A DNA stretch of 14,529 nucleotides from Niastella sp. (GCA_021154515.1 JAJKIL010000231.1:1-14529), one strand, 5' to 3'. Positions 1 to 7,889 are shown, counted from the stretch's first letter. The notes: generated by a model not told the origin, from the sequence alone. Made by a program: numbers and translations.

Positions 1-296
1 AACCGGCTGTTATCCGCGATGAAGAAATAGAAGCGGTAAAGCAATTTCTGGATGAATACCATGATATACAACTGGAAAAGATCCACGTAAACACGCACGA
101 CCGCGTACGCATTTCCAGTGGTCCGTTAATGGCGCGTGAGGGCGATGTAATAGAAGTAAGAAGCAAAACAGTGAAAGTACATCTGCCTACGCTCGGATAT
201 GCGCTTACTGCAGAAGTGGAAAAGACCAATGTGGAAGTTATACCTATCTCTACCTCGTACAGAGACAACTATTTTTATAATGCACTTTTTAAATAA
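1..296 (+). CDS. NusG-family (UpxY-like) transcription antiterminator, C-terminal part
   Basis: The 5' end is cut by the window; the frame starts at base 3 and gives 97 residues up to TAA at 294-296. The last ~55 residues have a KOW-type pattern: RVRISSGPLMAREG, then VRSKTVKVHLPTLGYALTAEVE, with SGP, an EG turn and an alternating beta pattern as in NusG/RfaH/UpxY C-terminal domains. In Bacteroidota, UpxY-type NusG paralogues commonly stand at the head of capsule or exopolysaccharide operons and help RNA polymerase read through the long transcript; that role is inferred here from position, with gmd starting only 21 bases downstream. The N-terminal NGN domain, which would separate a specialised paralogue from housekeeping NusG, lies outside the window. 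The adjacent polysaccharide locus favours the specialised type. Confidence 0.85.
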   Translation, partial: PAVIRDEEIEAVKQFLDEYHDIQLEKIHVNTHDRVRISSGPLMAREGDVIEVRSKTVKVHLPTLGYALTAEVEKTNVEVIPISTSYRDNYFYNALFK

Positions 297-317
297 ATAA
301 GACCCTTAATAAAAAAC

Positions 318-1415
318 ATGAAAACAGCGCTTATCACCGGTGTTAATGGTCAGGACGGTGCGTACCTGGCGGAATTATTATTGGAAAAAGGTTATATGGT
401 ACATGGTATAAAAAGGCGTTCATCGCTGATCAATACCCATCGTATCGATCACCTGTACCAGGACCCGCACGAAAAAGAAGTTCGTTTTCGCCTGCATTAT
501 GGCGATATGACCGATAGCACCAACCTTATTCGCATTATTCAGGAAACACAACCTGATGAGATCTATAACCTGGCGGCCATGAGCCACGTAAAGGTGAGCT
601 TTGATACGCCTGAATATACAGCCAATGCCGATGGTATCGGCACCCTGCGGTTACTGGAAGCCTTAAGAATACTGGGACTTGAAAAAAAGACCCGGATCTA
701 CCAGGCCTCTACTTCTGAATTATACGGACTGGTGCAGGAAGTGCCGCAGAAGGAAACAACGCCTTTTTATCCACGCAGTCCTTACGCCGTAGCCAAATTA
801 TACGCTTACTGGATCACAGTAAACTATCGCGAAGCCTATGGCATGTACGCCTGCAATGGAATTTTATTCAACCATGAAAGCCCATTGCGCGGTGAAACTT
901 TTGTTACCCGTAAAATTACCCGTGCGGTAGCGGCTATTGGGCTGGGCTTGCAGGATTGCCTGTACCTGGGCAACCTGAATGCACAACGCGACTGGGGACA
1001 TGCAAAGGATTATGTGGAAGCCATGTGGCGCATTTTACAACAGGACAAACCCGAAGATTTTGTGATTGCCACCGGTATAACCACACCCGTACGGGAGTTT
1101 GTAAGAATGGCGTTTGCCGAGTTGGGTATAACGATAGAATTTACCGGCGAAGGCGTGAAAGAAAAAGGGGTAGTGGTGGCCTGTACCAATGACAGTTACC
1201 AATTGGAAATTGGCAAACAGGTAGTATCTGTGGATCCGGAATACTTCCGGCCTACGGAAGTGGAGTTGTTAATAGGCGATGCAACTAAAGCAAAAACAAA
1301 ATTGGGATGGGAACCCAAATACGACCTGCAGATGCTGGTAAAAGAAATGGTAGCCAATGATGTGCTGGAATTTGAACAGGCAGGTAAAGTACAATTTGAA
1401 CATTTGATCAGTTGA
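318..1415 (+). CDS. gmd: GDP-mannose 4,6-dehydratase
   Basis: Cytoplasmic short-chain-dehydrogenase-type enzyme converting GDP-D-mannose to GDP-4-keto-6-deoxy-D-mannose, the precursor of GDP-L-fucose, GDP-D-rhamnose or GDP-perosamine. The 365 residues are close to the usual length (E. coli Gmd is about 373). The Rossmann motif GVNGQDGAYLAELL begins at residue 8; the typical GIKRRSS follows at 30-36. The catalytic residues are visible: T132 and E134 in STSELYG, Y156 and K160 in SPYAVAK; NHESPLRGETFVTRKIT at 185-201 and NAQRDWGHAKDYVEAMW at 221-237 are family signatures. ATG at 318 follows an A-rich leader. The stop codon lies inside three short tandem octamers (1403-1426), so the last residues are repeat-encoded. 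No GDP-fucose synthase or other 4-keto reductase follows, so the final sugar cannot be named from this window. Confidence 0.97.
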   Translation: MKTALITGVNGQDGAYLAELLLEKGYMVHGIKRRSSLINTHRIDHLYQDPHEKEVRFRLHYGDMTDSTNLIRIIQETQPDEIYNLAAMSHVKVSFDTPEYTANADGIGTLRLLEALRILGLEKKTRIYQASTSELYGLVQEVPQKETTPFYPRSPYAVAKLYAYWITVNYREAYGMYACNGILFNHESPLRGETFVTRKITRAVAAIGLGLQDCLYLGNLNAQRDWGHAKDYVEAMWRILQQDKPEDFVIATGITTPVREFVRMAFAELGITIEFTGEGVKEKGVVVACTNDSYQLEIGKQVVSVDPEYFRPTEVELLIGDATKAKTKLGWEPKYDLQMLVKEMVANDVLEFEQAGKVQFEHLIS

Positions 1416-1426
1416 TCAATTGATCT
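1403..1426 (+). repeat. Three tandem TTGATC octamers across the gmd stop codon
   Basis: Three consecutive 8-base units, TTTGATCA, GTTGATCA and ATTGATCT, run through the end of gmd and its TGA stop (1413-1415). They contain a perfect 12-base palindrome, GATCAATTGATC, at 1414-1425. The units match the longer octamer arrays at 5364 and 9281 in period and in the GTTGA core, so this looks like a short or decayed member of the same repeat family. No function is known to me. Confidence 0.6.
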
Positions 1427-1441
1427 CCACAACTATAAGAT

Positions 1442-2767
1442 ATGAAATCTCTGATGGTGGTTTTAACCGCCGCAGCAATCCTGGTTTTTGTAGTTTTAGT
1501 ACTACTCAGCAAGCAACCCCGGCGCACCTATCTCTTGTATATGGTGTACGTGTTGCCGCTGATAGATTTCAAGGTTACGCCCTGGCAATTTGGAAGCTTA
1601 ACCTTGTTTGATGCATTCTCCTATGTAATGCTGTTTTGGCGGTACAAGGATTTTTTAAGCATCTATAAACCGAACAGGTTTTACTTTGGTGGCTTTTGTA
1701 CGTTGATCTTCCTGCTGCTGTTGGGCAGCCTTACTTCATCGTTCATCACCAATTCCCTGCTGTCCCTTTTATCGGTGTTCCCAATATTTATTTACGCCCG
1801 TCTGTTGATGGTGGAGTGTATACAGGATGACCAATTCATCAATAAAATGATAAAAGGGCTGCAGTTTGCCTGTTTATTGTCCATGGCGTTCCTGGCCGTA
1901 CAACTGGTAGTGGGGCTCGACTTCAAACTGTATACAGAACTGAACCAGAATACAAAGGATGCCAACGGTATCCGATACCCCAGTTATTTCCACGATTCAC
2001 AGAAATATGGGCAGTTCCTGGCTATGCTCAGCTTTTTGTTCCTGCTGAACAACAAGAATGTAAAACGGCCGGCATTTATAAATCTGGTACTTTTTTTATC
2101 GGTGACAGCGGCTATGTTCCTGACCGGTGGCCGCTCGGCCTTTATTGGGCTAAGCGCCGGCGTGTTTTTCCTGTTGGTGTTTGCCGGCATGCAATATAAA
2201 AAGTACATCATTGCAGGTTGTTTGGCTGGTGGTATCCTGATCGCTATTTTCTCCCACTCGCTCGTTGTATTCAACCGGGATGATGATATCAATAATTCTT
2301 TAGATTTCAGGGCCAGCATCTGGAAGGAAGCCTATGAGATCTATAAAGCACATCCATTCCTGGGTATTGGCATCGGTAACTACCAGGATTATGTATCCAG
2401 GTACTCGCAGGACCAATACCTGATCCTGGAAGATGAGATCATCTTTCTTGACCAGCCCGAGAATGGATATTTGAAAATACTCACCGAATTTGGAGGTCCG
2501 GCATTTTTAGTGGCATTCGTACTCATAATAGGATCTGCAGTAGGCGCCATGCGGGCCTGGGTGAAAAAGCAAGCCGATGCGCGCGTATTGTTATTGATAG
2601 CCCCTATAATAAGCTGGCTGGTGTCGTTTGTGTCGTTGTATTCCATCACTGATCGCAGGAACCTGATCGTGCTGGTATGCCTGTGTTCATTCCTGATCTA
2701 TTTATCTAATCGTTCAAAAATTGTTGATGAAGAACAACCTGATGAAGTTAACGGGCAGCCTGTTTAA
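1442..2767 (+). CDS. Wzy/WaaL-type O-antigen polymerase/ligase family membrane protein
   Basis: A polytopic inner-membrane protein of 441 residues with about 10-12 hydrophobic segments, including 5-22, 30-45, 84-103, 142-158, 190-203, 211-225, 235-250, 254-272, 352-372 and 383-420. The region 228-351 has the O-antigen ligase-like (Wzy_C) pattern: TGGRSAFIGL inside a membrane segment, a periplasmic stretch with SLDFRASIWKEAYEIY and HPFLGIGIGNY (304-314), then DQPENGYLKILTEFG (337-351). Family members either polymerise lipid-linked repeat units or ligate glycans; beside a Wzx flippase and glycosyltransferases, the polymerase role (Wzy) is the better inference. ATG 1442 follows gmd by 26 bases. 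The 3' end overlaps the flippase gene by about 41 bases in another frame, which suggests translational coupling. Confidence 0.85.
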   Translation: MKSLMVVLTAAAILVFVVLVLLSKQPRRTYLLYMVYVLPLIDFKVTPWQFGSLTLFDAFSYVMLFWRYKDFLSIYKPNRFYFGGFCTLIFLLLLGSLTSSFITNSLLSLLSVFPIFIYARLLMVECIQDDQFINKMIKGLQFACLLSMAFLAVQLVVGLDFKLYTELNQNTKDANGIRYPSYFHDSQKYGQFLAMLSFLFLLNNKNVKRPAFINLVLFLSVTAAMFLTGGRSAFIGLSAGVFFLLVFAGMQYKKYIIAGCLAGGILIAIFSHSLVVFNRDDDINNSLDFRASIWKEAYEIYKAHPFLGIGIGNYQDYVSRYSQDQYLILEDEIIFLDQPENGYLKILTEFGGPAFLVAFVLIIGSAVGAMRAWVKKQADARVLLLIAPIISWLVSFVSLYSITDRRNLIVLVCLCSFLIYLSNRSKIVDEEQPDEVNGQPV

Positions 2768-4196
2768 GTCGCGGTTAATAAAAAACAGTTTCTGGGGCAT
2801 TGCGGCCAATGGCCTGCAAAGCGTATTGCTCAGCCTGTTCTTTGTGATTGTAGCGCGTAAATACACTACCAATGAATTTGCCTTTTTCTTAATAGCCAAT
2901 ACTATTTATCAGTTCCTGGCAGCCATTTCAACCATGGGGTTGGGCCAGTGGTTCACCCGGGAACTGGTTGACATCACCGATAAACAGGAACTGGTTAGCC
3001 GGTTTGTAAAAATACAGTTATACAGCGGTGTATTCTTTTACGTGTTAAGCATTGCTGTTGCATTCCTGTTGTACAGCGAACCGGTGCTGCAATACCTGAT
3101 CGTTTTACTGGGAGTAAACATCATTTTCGATAACATCATTTATGCCATCAAATCGTTGAACATTGCCGAGTTCAATCAAAATAAAACATTTATTATCCTG
3201 ATCATCGATTCGGTGCTCAGGTTTGCGATCGGTTGCCTGCTATTTCTTTTTCCATTTTCCATTATGACCTTATGCCTGTTGCTGATTGGCGTTCGGTTTA
3301 TTACGCTTAACTTTTTCCTGGCTTTTGGTTCTTCCAAGACCATCAGCCTGCGGTCGTTATTTCGTTACCCGCTGGCGCGAAGTGAAGTAAAAAAGATCGT
3401 CTTTGCCAACTGGCCTTTTATCATCATTGGCAGTGTGTCCATCGCTTATTGGCGCATTTCCAATATCATTATTTCAAAAACACTGTCGTTGGCAGATGTG
3501 GCCAATTTCGAGATCTCGTTCCGGGTATTTGCCATAGCGCAGATCCTGCCACTGATCGTTTCCATGTCGGTTTTCCCGGCGCTGGTGCAGCATTTTAAAA
3601 CCGGCACCCGGCAGGACTTCGGAAATTATTACAAAAAAGTATTTAACTACTACTTACTGTTTGGCCTGTTTGCCTACACCTTTATGTATTCATTTGCCGA
3701 TGTGTTAATTCCCTGGGCATTTGGCAGCACCTACAATGGCACCGGGGCATTTACGAAAGAAATGTTTCTGACCATCCTGATATTCCCTACCGCTTTGTTA
3801 CAGGCGAATGTACTGGTGGCGATGAATATGGAACGGGCCGATATGTGGTTTAATGTGGTTAGCCTGATCTTGAATATAATCTTTTGTTTTACGGGATTTC
3901 TGTTTGCAAAAAACCTTACTACAGTAAACCTGGCTATCTTTTTCTCCTTCCTGATCTTTCATATTTGTCAGGATGTGTTGTTGCTGCGAAGGGGAATGGT
4001 CACTATGGGGCATGTACTCAAGTTCTATTTGCTCACCGGTTCGCTGGCGGGTATATATGTATTGTTATCAATGAAATTTCCGCCGGTGGTATTATTCGCA
4101 GGGTACTGGCTCCTGCTGGGCTTAGCTTTTTTAAAATTACCGGTTGCCAGTTTTCAGCTCCCGGCCAATACAAAACCAGAAAATAGTTTACCATGA
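2727..4196 (+). CDS. Wzx-type oligosaccharide flippase (MOP superfamily)
   Basis: Inner-membrane lipid-linked oligosaccharide flippase, expected to move the completed undecaprenyl-PP-linked repeat unit across the membrane. From ATG 2727 the product has 489 residues and about 14 hydrophobic segments, the usual Wzx/polysaccharide-biosynthesis-protein layout. The N-terminus has the typical amphipathic lead followed by SFWGIAANGLQSVLLSLFFV and VARKYTTNEFAFF. A FANWPFIIIG segment starts the second half near residue 224. The frame extends upstream to a TTG at 2721, and ATG 2742 is another possible start; 2727 keeps the basic N-terminus, but the choice between the two ATGs is open. The gene overlaps the upstream polymerase and ends in ATGA, sharing four bases with the next glycosyltransferase, so polymerase, flippase and transferase are tightly coupled. 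Confidence 0.9.
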   Translation: MKNNLMKLTGSLFKSRLIKNSFWGIAANGLQSVLLSLFFVIVARKYTTNEFAFFLIANTIYQFLAAISTMGLGQWFTRELVDITDKQELVSRFVKIQLYSGVFFYVLSIAVAFLLYSEPVLQYLIVLLGVNIIFDNIIYAIKSLNIAEFNQNKTFIILIIDSVLRFAIGCLLFLFPFSIMTLCLLLIGVRFITLNFFLAFGSSKTISLRSLFRYPLARSEVKKIVFANWPFIIIGSVSIAYWRISNIIISKTLSLADVANFEISFRVFAIAQILPLIVSMSVFPALVQHFKTGTRQDFGNYYKKVFNYYLLFGLFAYTFMYSFADVLIPWAFGSTYNGTGAFTKEMFLTILIFPTALLQANVLVAMNMERADMWFNVVSLILNIIFCFTGFLFAKNLTTVNLAIFFSFLIFHICQDVLLLRRGMVTMGHVLKFYLLTGSLAGIYVLLSMKFPPVVLFAGYWLLLGLAFLKLPVASFQLPANTKPENSLP

Positions 4197-5365
4197 CAGT
4201 AGTGTATTACATGCAGGTTGCTTTTTTAGATGTCTCCATTGAATTGATCAATGTGTTGAAGAAGCATGTACAATTACATGTGTTGATTGAATTAACGCCG
4301 CATGGCAAAAACCTGACCGTGCTGGAGATTGATAAATTCCCTGAAAGGAAAACACTGGTTAAGCCCGAAGAAATATTGACCCAACGGTGTTATGAGAACC
4401 TGAAACCATATTTTAGCGGAGTAGGCAGCGTACATTTTGTGATGCATCCGCATAGAACAGGTTTCTCCTATAGCACGCTGCAGGCTTCCTTCGACACCTG
4501 GAAATATATCAAACAGTTTAAACCCGATATTCTTCATTTTGAGACCTTCGGTTTGCGTACTATAGGTATGTTGTTCTACCTGAAAGCATTCAAGAATGTT
4601 TGTATCACTATACACGATCCGGTGCCGCACACCGGAGAAGACAGCTGGAAGGTAACCCTGCCCCGCACTTTCATGTTCGGCATACCCGGAAAAAAGAAAT
4701 ACCTGTTCTACTCTCAGTTTGCCAAACAACAATTTGAGGAGCATTATAAAAAACAAAAGCAGCATAAGGCAATGGTGCTGCAAATGAGTCCATATAGTTT
4801 TTTGAAAAAGCTGGTGAAACCTGCAGATCAGGTGCAAAAGAAATATATTCTTTTCTTTGGCCGCTTATCGCCCTACAAAGGCATCGATGATCTGTTAAAT
4901 GCCATGCCAACAGTATTTAAAGAGTTCCCCAATGAGCAATTGGTAATAGCGGGAAAAGCAGTGCATGGCTTTGATATCGATGATGAAATTGTAAACAAAT
5001 ACAGGAATAATATCACGATACTCGATAAACACATTCCCAACGATGAGTTGGCGATCTTGATACAGGAAGCAAAATTTATTGTTTGCCCCTATAAAGACGC
5101 TACTCAAAGCGGGGTGCTGATGACAGCCTTTGGTTTGAACACCCCGGTGATCGCCACAAAGGTGGGTTCATTCCCCGAATTTATCAGGGAAAATGTGAAT
5201 GGATTGCTGGTTCCACCCAATGATCCAAAGAAACTGGCTGAGGGTATATGCTTTGCATTACGTAACGACCATTATAAACAACTGGCGCAAAATATCAAAA
5301 TTGCACAGGCGGAGGATATGTGGGATAGGAATTCAGAAATATTATTACATGCCTATGCTTCATAG
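4193..5365 (+). CDS. GT4-family glycosyltransferase with atypical EX7E region
   Basis: A GT-B-fold retaining glycosyltransferase of 390 residues, likely adding one sugar of the repeat unit at the cytoplasmic membrane face. The N-terminal acceptor domain includes ITIHDPVPHTGED (138-150), a common HDP motif of this group. The C-terminal donor domain begins at KKYILFFGRLSPYKG (216-230), with VIAGK at 251-255, TPVIATKVGSFPEF (317-330) and NGLLVPP (336-342). Where most GT4 enzymes have E-x7-E it reads DATQSGVLMTAFG, without either glutamate; that form is familiar from a GT4 subgroup and does not imply a dead enzyme. ATG 4193 overlaps the flippase stop as ATGA. The TAG stop (5363-5365) touches the first unit of the octamer array. 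The sugar donor cannot be predicted. Confidence 0.9.
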   Translation: MTVVYYMQVAFLDVSIELINVLKKHVQLHVLIELTPHGKNLTVLEIDKFPERKTLVKPEEILTQRCYENLKPYFSGVGSVHFVMHPHRTGFSYSTLQASFDTWKYIKQFKPDILHFETFGLRTIGMLFYLKAFKNVCITIHDPVPHTGEDSWKVTLPRTFMFGIPGKKKYLFYSQFAKQQFEEHYKKQKQHKAMVLQMSPYSFLKKLVKPADQVQKKYILFFGRLSPYKGIDDLLNAMPTVFKEFPNEQLVIAGKAVHGFDIDDEIVNKYRNNITILDKHIPNDELAILIQEAKFIVCPYKDATQSGVLMTAFGLNTPVIATKVGSFPEFIRENVNGLLVPPNDPKKLAEGICFALRNDHYKQLAQNIKIAQAEDMWDRNSEILLHAYAS

Positions 5366-5482
5366 TTGACCAGTTGACAAGTTGACCAGTTGACGAGTTA
5401 ACAAGTTAACGAGTTGAAAAAGTTGATAGGGTTGATAGAGTTGACAACGGATTGACGAGTTAAAAAGTTGAACAGGTTGAAT
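5364..5482 (+). repeat. Octamer tandem-repeat array, AGTTGACA-like
   Basis: About 14 imperfect 8-base units fill the first 120 bases after the glycosyltransferase. The first six are in perfect 8-base register: AGTTGACC (5364), AGTTGACA (5372), AGTTGACC (5380), AGTTGACG (5388), AGTTAACA (5396), AGTTAACG (5404). More diverged units follow with one- to four-base slips: AGTTGAAA, AGTTGATA, GGTTGATA, AGTTGACA, GATTGACG, AGTTAAAA, AGTTGAAC and a final AGGTTGAAT. The upstream TAG stop shares two bases with unit one. The leftward open frame across this stretch is a by-product of the repeat and not a gene. The gradient from exact to degenerate units suggests growth at the gene-proximal end. Confidence 0.85.
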
Positions 5483-5501
5483 AATGACGCGAGGCTGTAT
5501 T

Positions 5502-5534
5502 CCTCCCCCTCCACCGGAGGGGGCCGGGGGGAGG
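5502..5534. repeat. GC-rich hairpin element before the 5557 glycosyltransferase
   Basis: A C-run/G-run element of 33 bases. CCCCCTCC (5505-5512) pairs perfectly with GGAGGGGG (5516-5523) around a three-base ACC loop. Alternatively CCTCCCCC (5502-5509) pairs with GGGGGAGG (5527-5534), so two exclusive hairpins are possible. No T-run follows on either strand, so it is not a standard intrinsic terminator. It sits 22 bases before the next ATG and may affect transcript stability or translation of that gene. It resembles G/C-rich intergenic hairpins I associate with Bacteroidota genomes, but its copy number here cannot be judged from one window. Confidence 0.7.
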
Positions 5535-5556
5535 CTAAGCAAACAACAATATTCTC

Positions 5557-6789
5557 ATGAAGAAAGTATTATTAAGCGCTTATGCCTGCTCGCCCATAAG
5601 AGGTAGCGAACCAGGCAACGGCTGGAGCTGGGCGTTGAACCTGGCATTGCAAGGGTATGATGTATGGTGTTTAACTAACGTAGAAGACAGGGAAGCAACC
5701 GATGAAGAATTACAAAAACTGGAGTTGCCAAACCTGCACATTGTTTATGTAGAGCTGAATTTCAACCTCGATAAAAGGTTGTTGAATGCTTCTTCGAAAA
5801 CCATTTACCTGCATTACTATTTATGGCGCAAGAAAGCAGCCCGTATTGCGAAGCAGTTGCATAGGAAAATGCATTTTGATGTGGCGCATCACGTAACGTT
5901 TGGCAGTTTTCAGCAGGGTACTTTCTTATGGAAGTTGAAAGATACCCGCATCATCTTTGGCCCGGTAGGGGGCGGACAGGAAGCGCTGCCTGCTTTTAAA
6001 GAGTATTTTGGCCAGGCGTGGAAAATTGAACAGTTACGCAGCCTTATCTCGAAACTGAGCATAAAGTTCAGCAATAACTTAAGGAACACCGTCACCCGTT
6101 CTCACCATATCCTGGTGACGAACCAGGATACCGCCAATATTGTACAAAAGATAAAAACAACAGCGCCGCAAAACGTTCACCTGATACTGGATAATGCCAT
6201 CCCCTTATCCATGCAGCATATGGAATACATTGACCGCAAACCCGGCAAGCAGTTGAACCTGCTGTGGGTGGGCAGAATGTTACCCCGCAAAGGGTTGAAC
6301 CTGATCCTGCATGCGTTGTCACTGGTGCCGGAATCAGTTGACTACACATTCACGATAGTGGGCGGCGGCGAACAATACCAATTCTTACAGGGCTGGATAG
6401 AACAATATGGTCTGGACCCAAAGCGCCTGCGCATCCTTGGACAGATCCCTTTTAATGAAGTGGTTCATCACTATGAGCAGGCAGATGTGTTTATTTTCTG
6501 TTCGTTGCGCGATTCCTGTCCGGCCCAGTTAAACGAAGCCATGGCTTTTGGTTTGCCCATTATCTGTCTCGATTTACATGGGTCTTCGCTGGCGGTAAGC
6601 AGTGATTGCGGAATAAAAGTAAAACCTACTACAAAAGAAGAAACGGCACAGGGAATTGCCAAAGCAATTATCCGGTTTCATGAAGACACAGCCTTTAGAA
6701 AACAGTGTTCGGTAAATGCATTCAATTACGCCAAGAGCAATACCTGGGAACGCAAAGTACATTTAATAACCTCTCAATTCTACAATTAA
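5557..6789 (+). CDS. GT4-family glycosyltransferase (DX7E variant)
   Basis: A GT-B-fold glycosyltransferase of 410 residues. The N-terminal domain opens with KKVLLSAYACSPIRGSEPGNGWSWALNLA, where the glycine-rich GSEPGNGW loop (16-23) is typical of a GT4 subgroup; GPVGGGQEALP follows at 135-145. The donor domain starts at LNLLWVGRMLPRKGL (233-247), with TIVGGGEQ (266-273) and SLRDSCPAQLNEAMAFGLPII (316-336). The acid pair is D319-x7-E327, the first glutamate being replaced by aspartate. Expected to act on the lipid-linked acceptor in the cytoplasm; donor and linkage cannot be predicted. ATG 5557 comes 22 bases after the GC hairpin and is the first gene of the second block. Its TAA stop overlaps the next start by one base (TAATG at 6787-6791). 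Confidence 0.92.
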   Translation: MKKVLLSAYACSPIRGSEPGNGWSWALNLALQGYDVWCLTNVEDREATDEELQKLELPNLHIVYVELNFNLDKRLLNASSKTIYLHYYLWRKKAARIAKQLHRKMHFDVAHHVTFGSFQQGTFLWKLKDTRIIFGPVGGGQEALPAFKEYFGQAWKIEQLRSLISKLSIKFSNNLRNTVTRSHHILVTNQDTANIVQKIKTTAPQNVHLILDNAIPLSMQHMEYIDRKPGKQLNLLWVGRMLPRKGLNLILHALSLVPESVDYTFTIVGGGEQYQFLQGWIEQYGLDPKRLRILGQIPFNEVVHHYEQADVFIFCSLRDSCPAQLNEAMAFGLPIICLDLHGSSLAVSSDCGIKVKPTTKEETAQGIAKAIIRFHEDTAFRKQCSVNAFNYAKSNTWERKVHLITSQFYN

Positions 6790-7889
6790 TGGCTCAACGG
6801 ATCTTGGTGGGAGTGCCACCAAAACATCACGTTCTTTTATCACAGGATGAAATTGCAGGGTTCACCGATCTGGGGTATACCTGCAGACCAGTAACGTATG
6901 GCCGGAACGATTCAAATGCCGGCAAGCTAAAAAAAGTATGGGGTACAGTGGGGAAGGCTTTTAATGTGGTTAAAGAACTCTATGCATTTAAGCCACATAT
7001 CTTATACCTCAACTCCCGGTTTGAACCGGTTGGTTCGGTGCGTGATTTTATCACCATATTGATCATTAGGCTCTTTTACTTCCGCAAGGTGAAAATCGTG
7101 ATCAAGACCCACGGTTCAGATATTTCATTATTAGAAAGAGGATCTTTCTTTTACCGGAGGTTGTTAATCCCCTTTTTGAGGAAAGAGGTGGTGGCATGGT
7201 TCTTTTTATCGAACGATGAGAAAGAGTTGGTGCGGAAATATGATCCCGGTTTAGCGCGAAAAGTGTTTGTCACGGCAAACATAGTTGATCCAGGACGTTC
7301 GGTGGCCTCACTCGCGTTCAGGGAAAAATATTCATTGGATGAGAATAAATTCAAAGTATTGTTTGCCGGCCGCATAGTGCGCGCGAAAGGTGTATTCAGT
7401 TTGTTGGAAAGCATCCCCTTGCTTTCGTGTAAGGAGGATTGTCAGATCGTTTTTGTGGGCGATGGCCCCGATATGGCAGCGTTGAAGAAACGGGCTGAAG
7501 AATTGAAAATAACTGAGTATACGCGTTTCCCGGGATTTGTTCCCGATCACGAATGCGATCATTTTTATGCGAATGCCGATATGCTGGCTTTTCCTACTTA
7601 TGACAGCGAAGGGTTTCCCATGGCGCTGTTTAAATCGGTAGCAGCCGGTTTGCCGGTAATCACCTCCTGCATAAGGGCAGCAAAAGATCATTTATCTGAA
7701 CCCGATAATGTGTTATGGGTAGATGGGCAATCGGCAGAAAGTGTAGCAAAAGCAATAGATACGTTATACGATGATCATGCATTACGAAATGCCATGTCGC
7801 AGAACAACCGGATAATCGCAAAGAAATTCACCCGGCTGGAAGTATGTGCCGGCATGCATGAAGTAATGATGTCGCTTAGTCATTCCTGA
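6789..7889 (+). CDS. GT4-family glycosyltransferase (EX7K variant)
   Basis: A GT-B-fold glycosyltransferase of 366 residues from ATG 6789. The open frame extends back to 6705 inside the upstream gene, but 6789 overlaps that gene's TAA by one base and puts the beta-strand ILVGVPPKHH at the N-terminus as expected for the fold, so the shorter form is chosen. KTHGSD (106-111) is the acceptor-domain loop. The donor domain starts at FKVLFAGRIVRAKGV (188-202), with VFVGDGPD (221-228) and YDSEGFPMALFKSVAAGLPVIT (271-292). Here E274 is followed after seven residues by K282, where the second glutamate of E-x7-E would stand. Everything else looks intact, so activity is likely but the donor site is unusual. 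It probably adds one repeat-unit sugar. Confidence 0.9.
   Translation: MAQRILVGVPPKHHVLLSQDEIAGFTDLGYTCRPVTYGRNDSNAGKLKKVWGTVGKAFNVVKELYAFKPHILYLNSRFEPVGSVRDFITILIIRLFYFRKVKIVIKTHGSDISLLERGSFFYRRLLIPFLRKEVVAWFFLSNDEKELVRKYDPGLARKVFVTANIVDPGRSVASLAFREKYSLDENKFKVLFAGRIVRAKGVFSLLESIPLLSCKEDCQIVFVGDGPDMAALKKRAEELKITEYTRFPGFVPDHECDHFYANADMLAFPTYDSEGFPMALFKSVAAGLPVITSCIRAAKDHLSEPDNVLWVDGQSAESVAKAIDTLYDDHALRNAMSQNNRIIAKKFTRLEVCAGMHEVMMSLSHS

Noticed and set aside
1196..1432. Leftward open frames inside gmd and the other large genes
   Set aside because: They are shadows of strongly supported + strand genes with recognisable family motifs and show no domain pattern of their own.
5364..5482. Octamer array as a CRISPR array or as a row of TTGACA promoters
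   Set aside because: Units are only 8 bases with no spacers, and TTGACA is the E. coli-type -35 element, not the Bacteroidota consensus (TTTG and TAnnTTTG).
5502..5534. Intrinsic terminator in the middle of the locus
   Set aside because: The hairpins are strong but no T-run follows on either strand, and the genes continue in the same direction 22 bases later.
5360..5542. Leftward open frame of 60 residues over the 5366-5556 gap
   Set aside because: Its sequence is just the translation of the octamer array (period-8 QLVNL-type peptide) and the GC hairpin (Pro/Gly run); the repeat has no stop codons on that strand.
6705..6788. 28-residue N-terminal extension of the second-block GT4 enzyme
   Set aside because: It overlaps the upstream gene's coding sequence, and ATG 6789 puts the expected first beta-strand at the N-terminus with a one-base TAATG overlap.
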